Assembly (NCBI GenBank): GCA_031290325.1
Contig: JAITNU010000201.1
Location: forward strand, 1-15,594
DNA: 15,594 bases
Reading direction: 5' to 3'
DNA from: Treponema sp.
GTDB taxonomy: Bacteria > Spirochaetota > Spirochaetia > Treponematales > Breznakiellaceae
Positions 6,848 to 11,990 of the stretch are shown here, one piece after another; the first letter of the stretch is position 1; each line of letters begins with the position of its first letter. The position numbers and the translations under genes are program-made. Below the pieces are notes generated by a model, which did not search any database, had not been told where the DNA came from, and saw nothing but the letters and a program-made list of their open reading frames with translations.

Positions 6848-7225
6848 ATGGTATGGTTTGCACAAAAAAGGTTATTTTGTCTCATTGTAATGGCTTATAC
6901 CGCTCTTTCCGTACTGGGAACATGCTCATTTGCGGTGGTGGAACCTTTCCATGCGGTTAAATCCGAGATAGCAAACAAGACGCAGGACAAAATTTTTGGT
7001 TCTTTGGAAAACTTTTTTATCCAACATCCGGCTGAGGAATCGATAATTATTACCAAATCAGGTAGCACCCGATTTTCCCCATTGCGAATAGGTTTTCAAC
7101 GTCTCGCTTCTCTATTAGACTCACTGATTAACGAAAAGCCTTATTCTAAATCATCCATTATCGCTGGTACAAAAACACAGTACAGCGATTTAAGAAATAA
7201 CATTCTTCTAAAACTCCGCATCTGA
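6848..7225 (+). CDS. Hypothetical exported protein
   Basis: I do not recognise this protein. From the ATG at 6848 it has 125 residues. The N-terminus looks like a signal peptide or anchor: KR near residues 7-8, then a hydrophobic run LFCLIVMAYTALSVLG. A Cys follows in GTCS, which is a poor lipobox because Thr precedes the Cys. The remainder is polar and Ser/Lys-rich with no motif I know. The start is uncertain: a TTG at 6824 and an ATG at 6842 are in frame, and none of the starts has a Shine-Dalgarno sequence. A promoter ending right at 6848 favours that ATG. The gene is AT-rich compared with the iol genes before it, which may mean a different origin. It begins a run of small unrecognised ORFs. 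Confidence 0.5.
   Translation: MVWFAQKRLFCLIVMAYTALSVLGTCSFAVVEPFHAVKSEIANKTQDKIFGSLENFFIQHPAEESIIITKSGSTRFSPLRIGFQRLASLLDSLINEKPYSKSSIIAGTKTQYSDLRNNILLKLRI
7141..7221 (-). CDS. Possible 26-residue peptide with consensus Shine-Dalgarno
   Basis: The frame lies antisense to the end of the hypothetical gene at 6848-7225. Its ATG (7219-7221) is preceded, at six bases, by GGAGG within AAAGGAGGTAT (7225-7235), one of the best ribosome-binding sites in the window. The peptide begins MRSFRRMLFLKSLYC, with a basic start and a short hydrophobic stretch, and ends MDDLE. There is no recognised homology and no strong promoter. The site may be coincidence because such C/T-rich plus-strand tracts can mimic it. 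Confidence 0.2.
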   Translation of the reverse strand: MRSFRRMLFLKSLYCVFVPAIMDDLE

Positions 7226-7305
7226 TACCTCCTTTCCCCTTGCTCTTATTTTAATTTCCTCTCCGGCTTATGCGGGGAATAAAAATATTGATGGAGGATT
7301 AGTGT

Positions 7306-7548
7306 ATGGATACTTTTGTCAAAATAGTTAGAATACTATTAGTAGTATCTGCTGTTGTGGGGTTTTTAGGAAAAGCTCTATATGCTGGTGTATCTGGTTT
7401 ACCGCTTGCAAGCGCTTTATCAGAAGGATTTGCTTTCGGTCTGATGATGCCGCTTGTTATCGGAACTTTTTGTAGTTTTATTTGGTCGATTGCAGGGTTC
7501 TTTATAGATAAAAGCAAAAACAGTCGGCCAATTCATGGGAATTCCTAA
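7306..7548 (+). CDS. Small two-helix membrane protein, unknown function
   Basis: An 80-residue protein with two predicted membrane helices, at about residues 7-26 (VRILLVVSAVVGFLGKALYA) and 43-66 (FGLMMPLVIGTFCSFIWSIAGFF). A short polar tail IDKSKNSRPIHGNS follows. The ATG at 7306 has GGAGG (7293-7297) eight bases upstream, which supports real translation. I recognise no family. The stop codon is followed one base later by the ATG of the next small membrane ORF, so the two are probably co-translated. The DNA is AT-rich like its neighbours. Confidence 0.6.
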   Translation: MDTFVKIVRILLVVSAVVGFLGKALYAGVSGLPLASALSEGFAFGLMMPLVIGTFCSFIWSIAGFFIDKSKNSRPIHGNS

Positions 7549-7549
7549 T

Positions 7550-7765
7550 ATGGACAAATTTTGGTCTCTTTTTTGGAAACTCTTTGGAGTATCGTTACTG
7601 GTGGCTTTGGTCATTGGTGTTATTCTTGGTATCCTTCAACATTCCGGTGCAGTCATATACTCATTCAGCCTTTGCTTAATTCGCAGGTGCTTGCAAAAAT
7701 ACGGGCAGCTAAAAGCACTCAAGATGTCCACGATATATTGTGCCAGTTTGAACAAACTGACCTGA
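7550..7765 (+). CDS. Small membrane protein, probably frameshifted
   Basis: From the ATG at 7550 the frame gives 71 residues. An N-terminal part with one strong membrane helix (about 10-30, FWKLFGVSLLVALVIGVILG) looks genuine. The tail from about residue 40 is rich in Cys, Arg and Ser and looks out of frame. The other plus frame (the one ending at 7779) reads naturally over the same DNA, containing QPLLNSQVLAKIRAAKSTQD and then DVHDILCQFEQTDLKGLI. It ends in an ATGA overlap with the next ORF. I infer that the original gene ran 7550-7779 and that a single-base indel lies near 7640-7680. A sequencing error or programmed shift cannot be excluded. Function is unknown. There is no good Shine-Dalgarno, so coupling to the upstream gene is likely. 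Confidence 0.4.
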   Translation: MDKFWSLFWKLFGVSLLVALVIGVILGILQHSGAVIYSFSLCLIRRCLQKYGQLKALKMSTIYCASLNKLT

Positions 7766-7775
7766 AGGGGCTAAT

Positions 7776-7847
7776 ATGACTATTTTGGAAATGCTGCAAC
7801 AAAGCGCAATCCTCACCTTGCTTGGCATGACGGCAGAACTAATATGA
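7776..7847 (+). CDS. 23-residue peptide resembling the N-terminus of OadG
   Basis: The ATG at 7776 overlaps the preceding stop (ATGA) and has GAAGGGG about eight bases upstream, so initiation is credible. The peptide starts MTILEMLQQSAILTLLGM, which resembles the beginning of oxaloacetate decarboxylase gamma subunits (OadG). It then breaks off with TAELI and a stop, before the membrane segment of OadG would be complete. It may be a truncated oadG remnant or an independent tiny membrane peptide. No oadA or oadB is in the window. The match is from memory of the family pattern and is tentative. Confidence 0.35.
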   Translation: MTILEMLQQSAILTLLGMTAELI

Positions 7848-7927
7848 ATAAAAGCACGGTTATTTATTGGGCTGTATTAATTGGCCTGCTCATTTTCGTA
7901 ATGGTTCTGTATAAGATGTATTTTTAA
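7844..7927 (+). CDS. 27-residue single-span membrane peptide
   Basis: The ATG at 7844 overlaps the previous stop (ATGA). The peptide starts MNKSTV, runs through one hydrophobic span (about residues 6-23, VIYWAVLIGLLIFVMVLY) and ends KMYF. Size and form resemble type I toxin peptides and other bacterial micro-membrane proteins, but no antisense RNA promoter is evident and the likeness is only structural. It could also be a displaced piece of a larger broken gene. Confidence 0.3.
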   Translation: MNKSTVIYWAVLIGLLIFVMVLYKMYF

Positions 7928-7934
7928 TTTTAAC

Positions 7935-7984
7935 AGAGTTCTATGGGGGTCTGGTAGAAATCGACCAAATGCTCATAGAACTCT
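7935..7984 (-). terminator. Long hairpin after the omptin-like gene (candidate terminator)
   Basis: A perfect 11-bp inverted repeat, AGAGTTCTATG (7935-7945) and CATAGAACTCT (7974-7984), begins three bases after the minus-strand stop codon. The 28-nt interior can fold further (GGTC with GACC). On the minus strand it is followed by GTTAAAATTAAAAAT, only moderately T-rich, so termination strength is uncertain. It may act in both directions between the converging genes. Confidence 0.5.
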
Positions 7985-7986
7985 TC

Positions 7987-8955
7987 CTAAAACCGGATTG
8001 TGAGGGAAAGGCCTGTGTCCCACACCGCATATCCAACTCCGGCATCTGGCGTGGTGAACTTAGAACTGGCACCGGAGAAGGTACGATACGTCGCACCGCG
8101 GACTCCGCTGATAGACCGGTAGGCCCCATGGAGCGATATACTCAGCCATCGGCAGGGTGAAAAGGCAAACTCCAGCCTGGGTTCAAGAAAGAGGCCTCCA
8201 GACATATAATCGTTGTATCGTGTCTTGGTGGTAAGATGATCATCCTGGTCGTTGCAAAAAACCACCGGGCCTATGCGGAACGATGCTTCCAGGGAAAGAA
8301 TCTTTTTTCCAATGACCAGGGGAGCATACAGGGATATGCCGGGGGAAAAGATGAGCCAGCTCTGGATGTAGTCAATCACCGGGCCGGAATAGGGTTTTTC
8401 TACCCAATTCGAGTCTGCGTACCGGCCAAAACCGTCCTGGGCGGTCCAGGAAAAGTACATGTATGAAAGGCCTGCATACGCTACCTTGAGCAGCAACTTT
8501 GAACCCAGCGGTATTGACAGGCCGAGGGAACCGTCGAGCAGAACGGCGCTATGGGTATTATTATCGTGGGAAGAAAAATCGGTCAGCTCAGGGCTCGACG
8601 ACTGCCAATCCCGGTCTTCCATGATTCCGGTTTGAGCGGGAATGCCGAATTTCGACGAAAAGCCCACAAAGAAAGCCAGGTGTTTCATGGGAAGGGAAAA
8701 GTCCAGGGAGGCGCCAACATAGAGCAGGGGCTTCATATCCCATAGTAACTGACTGGTGTAATCATCCTTATATAATGCTTTATAGACAATCTCTTCACTC
8801 TGGCCCCATAAAAACCCAAAGGAAGTAGCCACTGAAAGGGTATAGGAACCTTTTGCAGGGGGAAGGGCCTGAGAAGTTTCAGCCTGCATCCTCATGGGGA
8901 TAAAAAAAACGAAAAAGATACTGACTAAAAAGGCAAAACCGTATATATTTTTCAT
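7987..8955 (-). CDS. Omptin-family outer membrane protease homologue
   Basis: From the ATG at 8955 the precursor has 322 residues, close to OmpT (317). It has a signal peptide (residues 1-25, cleavage near MQA/ETS) and many alternating beta strands ending in TGLSLTIRF, a typical beta-barrel C-terminus. Omptin landmarks can be aligned by eye: SEEIVYKALYKDDYTSQLLWDM at 53-74 resembles the KERVY/SQLDW region. MEDRDWQSSSPELTDFSSHD at 112-131 resembles the OmpT segment with catalytic Asp83 and Asp85 (here Asp114 and Asp116). NDQDDH at 235-240 supplies the Asp-x-His pair (Asp238, His240; OmpT Asp210 and His212). Known omptins cleave at basic residues at the cell surface and need lipopolysaccharide. 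An in-frame TTG at 8991 is an alternative start. Neither start has a well-spaced Shine-Dalgarno. Confidence 0.75.
   Translation of the reverse strand: MKNIYGFAFLVSIFFVFFIPMRMQAETSQALPPAKGSYTLSVATSFGFLWGQSEEIVYKALYKDDYTSQLLWDMKPLLYVGASLDFSLPMKHLAFFVGFSSKFGIPAQTGIMEDRDWQSSSPELTDFSSHDNNTHSAVLLDGSLGLSIPLGSKLLLKVAYAGLSYMYFSWTAQDGFGRYADSNWVEKPYSGPVIDYIQSWLIFSPGISLYAPLVIGKKILSLEASFRIGPVVFCNDQDDHLTTKTRYNDYMSGGLFLEPRLEFAFSPCRWLSISLHGAYRSISGVRGATYRTFSGASSKFTTPDAGVGYAVWDTGLSLTIRF
8921..8949 (+). promoter_or_regulatory. Candidate promoter of the lipoprotein-DUF445 pair
   Basis: CTGACT (8921-8926) and TATATT (8944-8949) are 17 bp apart, with transcription expected to start near 8956, two or three bases before the ATG at 8959. 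This promoter would lie within the start of the opposite-strand omptin gene. It would produce a nearly leaderless message. Confidence 0.35.
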
Positions 8956-8958
8956 GTA

Positions 8959-9363
8959 ATGAGAGTAGTAGTTCCTTTTTATGTTCGTCAAGTCCGTATC
9001 TTTCCTCTTCTGCTGATCTGCGTTGTACTCTTATATGCCTGTAACCGCACCACTTCCGGCGATTTTCCGGTCGTACCGCCCCTGACCTATCCCCTATCCC
9101 GTTCGGTCATAGGGTATGGGGTTGTCAGCGCTTCGTATACCCAAGTGGTGGATGAACCTGAGCTGGAGGGGGGTTCCCAGGGCTATCTGCGGCGGGGGTC
9201 CATTGTCCGGATTATTGAACGCCGGTTTGTAGCAAACCAGGCGGAGAGCGAATTCTGGGTTTTGGTGGAAGGTAATTACCGGGGCTGGCTCAGGGAAGTG
9301 GTAGTTGATATTTACGATAATGAAGCACAGGCTGGAACTGCGGCGGAGTTTATGATCCAATGA
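8959..9363 (+). CDS. Lipoprotein with bacterial SH3-like domain
   Basis: A 134-residue protein. The N-terminus has arginines (R2, R10, R13), a hydrophobic core PLLLICVVLLYA and Cys28 in LLYAC, a plausible lipobox, so it is probably lipid-anchored to a membrane facing the periplasm. Residues of about 50-120 carry an SH3_3-like pattern (YLRRGSIVRIIERR, then WVLVEGNYRGWLREVVVDIY), a fold often linked to cell-wall or protein binding. The ATG at 8959 has no Shine-Dalgarno. It lies only three bases from the opposite-strand omptin ATG at 8955. The stop overlaps the DUF445 start (ATGA at 9360), so the two are co-translated and may act together. The specific role is unknown. Confidence 0.75.
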   Translation: MRVVVPFYVRQVRIFPLLLICVVLLYACNRTTSGDFPVVPPLTYPLSRSVIGYGVVSASYTQVVDEPELEGGSQGYLRRGSIVRIIERRFVANQAESEFWVLVEGNYRGWLREVVVDIYDNEAQAGTAAEFMIQ

Positions 9364-10700
9364 AAAATGTACTAATATGGCTAGTCCCCCCGTTTATCGG
9401 GGCGATTATCGGATATATCACCAATGCGGTGGCTATAAAAATGCTTTTCCGGCCTCTTAAAGAGGTACGGCTCTTTGGTATGCGCCTTCCTTTTACGCCA
9501 GGTATACTGCCCCGACAGCGCCATGAGCTGGCGGACAGCATAGGCCGTATGGTGGAACGGGATCTCCTGACCCCGGACATACTCAGGCAGCGCCTGGCAC
9601 GGGAGGATATCCGGCAGGGCATTACCGCTTCAATAGCCGGGTATACTGAGAAAGTCCTTGCTTCTCCCTTAGCATCCCTCCTAAACCAGGAATTTCCGGC
9701 GGCGCTTTTCCATGATGCTCCTATGTTTGATACCCTGATGGATACCTTTATGACAGCCCTGCTTGAACACGCGGCGGACCGCGGCATGTTCAACCTGAGT
9801 ATCCGGGACCTGGCCGGAGCGGAGCAGATGGAAAGGCTGAGGAATACCCTGGGGAGGTTTCTCCTCAGAACACCGATGGACCAGAAGCGCCTGGAATCCC
9901 TGGTCCCTGTGCTTGAAAACGCCTATCCCCGGATCACCGAATCATGTATCCGGTTCCTTAAAAAAGCGGAAATCCACGAGGAACTTGAAACCCAGGGCAA
10001 GCTCTTTCTTGCTCAGGTGCTCAACAAACTCAACTCCCTCCAGCGTTTCTTTATTTCCGCCGGACAATACGACAAGGCCATCTATGACCGTATGTCCGAA
10101 ATCATTGATGACCTTATTGAGCAACTGGACCACTTGTTCAAGGATGAGGCGATACGCCGGCGTCTCATCGGCTTCTCCCTTGATTCGGCCTTCGTATCTG
10201 CCAAAGAACCGGATCCCCGGCTCGTGCAGTTTATCCTGGACCTGGTGATGACCAGCGTGGATAAGCCCCTGAGAGACCTCCTCAGCACTGAGGACCTGCT
10301 GGAACTGGGCCGGAACCTGCTTGTCCTGATACGGAAGAACGCCTCTGGGGAAGCGTCGTTGATGCGTCGTTTTTTCAAAAAAGTCCTGGAAAAGCACGAG
10401 GATTTGAGTCTTGAGGTTCTTTTTTCGATTGACAGAACGCGTAAGGAGCGGCTGGATGCCCTGTTATGTGGCGCCCTCCTCGGCCTTGTGGACAAAGAGC
10501 TAGACCCTGCCCTGGAAACGATCAATGTACGGACCCTGGTCTCGGAACGGATCGATGCTCTGGATATGCTCAAGGTGGAACATATTGTACTGGATGTCAT
10601 GGCAAATCAGCTTAAATGGATCAACCTGTTCGGCGCCATTTTGGGCGCCTTCATCGGCTGGTTTCAATCGGTTTTTTCGTGGTTTATCCGGGGCTTATAG
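9360..10700 (+). CDS. DUF445 family membrane protein
   Basis: A 446-residue protein with the DUF445 (YheB/YjiN-type, PF04286) hallmark at the N-terminus: a membrane helix followed by GYITNAVAIKMLFRPLKEV (about residues 18-36) and then PFTPGILPRQRHELADSIGRMV. A long, mostly helical, charged middle region follows. A second membrane segment stands at the C-terminus (about 421-443, INLFGAILGAFIGWFQSVF), giving a hairpin anchored at both ends. Function of the family is not established; a role in envelope organisation has been suggested for some members. The start overlaps the upstream lipoprotein stop by four bases, which fixes it. Length and motif are intact. No terminator hairpin follows; an A-rich tract leads directly into the convergent tRNA-Gly. 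Confidence 0.85.
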   Translation: MKNVLIWLVPPFIGAIIGYITNAVAIKMLFRPLKEVRLFGMRLPFTPGILPRQRHELADSIGRMVERDLLTPDILRQRLAREDIRQGITASIAGYTEKVLASPLASLLNQEFPAALFHDAPMFDTLMDTFMTALLEHAADRGMFNLSIRDLAGAEQMERLRNTLGRFLLRTPMDQKRLESLVPVLENAYPRITESCIRFLKKAEIHEELETQGKLFLAQVLNKLNSLQRFFISAGQYDKAIYDRMSEIIDDLIEQLDHLFKDEAIRRRLIGFSLDSAFVSAKEPDPRLVQFILDLVMTSVDKPLRDLLSTEDLLELGRNLLVLIRKNASGEASLMRRFFKKVLEKHEDLSLEVLFSIDRTRKERLDALLCGALLGLVDKELDPALETINVRTLVSERIDALDMLKVEHIVLDVMANQLKWINLFGAILGAFIGWFQSVFSWFIRGL

Positions 10701-10723
10701 AAAAAATAGAAAAAATAAAAAAA

Positions 10724-10795
10724 AGCGGGAAACGGGAGTCGGACCCGCGACATCCACCTTGGCAAGGTGGCGCTCTACCACTGAGCTATTCCCGC
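10724..10795 (-). tRNA. tRNA-Gly (anticodon GCC)
   Basis: On the minus strand a full cloverleaf forms. The acceptor stem is GCGGGAA with TTCCCGC and the discriminator is U. The D arm contains AGCTCAGTGGTAGAGC. The anticodon arm is CCACC-TTGCCAA-GGTGG with anticodon GCC, and the T arm is GCGGG-TCCGACT-CCCGT with a G-U pair. The 3' CCA is not encoded; a run of T (minus strand, 10713-10724 and beyond) follows directly and probably ends transcription. The T loop has TCC in place of the usual TTC. Confidence 0.96.
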
Positions 10796-10819
10796 GTAAT
10801 AAATTCATTACACTTTTTC

Positions 10820-10848
10820 AAGTTACTGAATATGGTATACAAAGTCAA
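10820..10848 (-). promoter_or_regulatory. Candidate promoter of tRNA-Gly
   Basis: On the minus strand TTGACT (10843-10848) and TAACTT (10820-10825) are 17 bp apart. Transcription would start about 18 nt before the mature tRNA end. Confidence 0.45.
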
Positions 10849-10975
10849 GCGATTTTGCATAAAAAACGCACAAAACAGGATCATTTCAATCGCCTGCATT
10901 AACCCATAGCGAAATACTACTCAATATAATAATATAATACCAATAATAACGGATACATTAATTCCTATTAACTGT

Positions 10976-11004
10976 TTGCCCCTTTATCAATAACAGGGCA
11001 CAAT
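10976..11004 (+). promoter_or_regulatory. Weak candidate promoter of the XRE regulator
   Basis: TTGCCC (10976-10981) and CACAAT (10999-11004) are 17 bp apart. A short inverted repeat (TGCCC with GGGCA) lies over the spacer and could be an autoregulatory site. Both hexamers are poor, so this is only a candidate. Confidence 0.25.
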
Positions 11005-11068
11005 ATCGTAAAAGTCGCCTGAAAGACGACCTTGTATGAACGTAGTGTTGGTCATTAAGGATGGATCC

Positions 11069-11425
11069 ATGAATGAACAGGAATTACGCCGGATTTTGAG
11101 CATCAATATCAAGCGATACCGTACCCGCCGGGCCTGGTCTCAGGTCAAATTAGCAGAAAAACTCGATATTTCCACCAATTTTCTTTCTGACATTGAGACG
11201 GGGAAGGGATGGGTATCTCCTTTGACGCTGGTAAAGCTGGCCGGTGCTCTGGATATTGAGGTCTATGAACTTTTCAAGCCGGAAACCGCCATGACCGACG
11301 AGAAGAAGGATCTGGTCGCCAAATTGACTCAAGATATGGCCACGATGCTGAATCAATCCCTGGAACATGTTCGTAAGCAGTATCTTTCCGACACGCTTGA
11401 GGCGTTGCACCGGATAGGTTTTTGA
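11069..11425 (+). CDS. Small XRE-family helix-turn-helix regulator
   Basis: A 118-residue DNA-binding protein. The Cro/C1-type HTH occupies residues of about 7-65: INIKRYRTRRAWSQVKLAEK, then LDISTNFLSDIETGK and LTLVKLAGALDIEVYELFKP. A helical C-terminal tail of about 50 residues probably mediates dimerisation. The ATG at 11069 is preferred over the in-frame ATG at 11036 because AAGGA stands seven bases before it and the HTH begins at the normal distance from the N-terminus. Similar stand-alone HTH proteins are common in Treponema genomes. It is alone between two oppositely oriented tRNA genes, and no partner toxin, integrase or phage gene is seen nearby. Target unknown. Confidence 0.85.
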   Translation: MNEQELRRILSINIKRYRTRRAWSQVKLAEKLDISTNFLSDIETGKGWVSPLTLVKLAGALDIEVYELFKPETAMTDEKKDLVAKLTQDMATMLNQSLEHVRKQYLSDTLEALHRIGF

Positions 11426-11461
11426 TCACGGCCCGTCATTTTTTCAGAACAATTCCAGTGA

Positions 11462-11614
11462 CCGAGTGAAAGGCTCTTTAAAGAAGCCTTGGCCGAAATG
11501 CCCTTTAATGAGCCCGGAGGTTTATCCCAAAAGATGCCTGCCGAGGCTTTGGATATTCAGCAGCCCAAATTGAGCGACGGAACTAAAAACAGTTACGAGC
11601 ATATCCTGCAATGA
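11462..11614 (+). pseudogene. Coding remnant without a start, between the XRE gene and tRNA-Arg
   Basis: The frame is open for 50 codons between a TGA at 11459 and a TGA at 11612. It reads like genuine protein: ERLFKEALAEMPFNEPGG at the start and LSDGTKNSYEHILQ at the end. No start with a ribosome-binding site is present; the only ATG (11498) is internal and lacks one. I take it as the decayed 3' end of a gene whose front is lost. Its identity is unknown. Codon use resembles the core genes more than the AT-rich spacers. Confidence 0.35.
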
Positions 11615-11642
11615 TATGGCCACCTCTTTTAAGAAATACCTC

Positions 11643-11716
11643 CGCGACACGAGGGACTCGAACCCCCTACCTGCTGCTTAGAAGGCAGCTGCTCTATCCA
11701 GGTGAGCTAGTATCGC
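11643..11716 (-). tRNA. tRNA-Arg (anticodon UCU)
   Basis: On the minus strand the cloverleaf is complete. The acceptor stem is GCGATAC with GTGTCGC (one G-U pair) and the discriminator is G. The D arm is GCTC-ACCTGGATA-GAGC and the anticodon arm is GCTGC-CTTCTAA-GCAGC, reading AGA codons. The T arm is GGGGG-TTCGAGT-CCCTC. CCA is not encoded (GAG follows). No duplicated tRNA 3' end that would mark an integrated element is seen within the window. Confidence 0.96.
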
Positions 11717-11725
11717 CTAATCTTT

Positions 11726-11731
11726 ATTCTA
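11726..11731 (-). promoter_or_regulatory. Candidate extended -10 box of tRNA-Arg
   Basis: On the minus strand TGCTAGAAT gives an extended -10 (TAGAAT at 11726-11731) about 10 nt before the mature tRNA 5' end. The -35 region is weak. Confidence 0.45.
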
Positions 11732-11990
11732 GCACAACGCGGAAAATTACGGAAGCCCCTGCATCATGGTAGTGTACTCTTGGACCGAGTGTACAAAAAG
11801 AGGTGGAAAGGATCAAGGGTTCCTGTAATAAAGCAAAAAATCTCGTATTTTTATTGCTATATCTTTGTTTTTTCTCTGTATTTTGTGCTATATTATAGGT
11901 GTATAGATATTATCGTAAAATAAGAATATAGATCATATCAAGTGAGCTGTTTTTCATGATAGATTTTCAAAATCCCAAGGGAGTTGTTTT

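Noticed and set aside
10724..10795. Possible attachment-site duplication at tRNA-Gly or tRNA-Arg
   Set aside because: No second copy of either tRNA 3' end was found in the window.
10525..10902. 125-codon plus ORF running through the DUF445 end and tRNA-Gly
   Set aside because: It reads through the end of DUF445 in another frame and through a complete tRNA gene.
11466..11492. Hairpin AAGGCT...AGCCTT as terminator of the XRE gene
   Set aside because: The stem is only 6 bp, lies inside the coding-like remnant and has no following T run.
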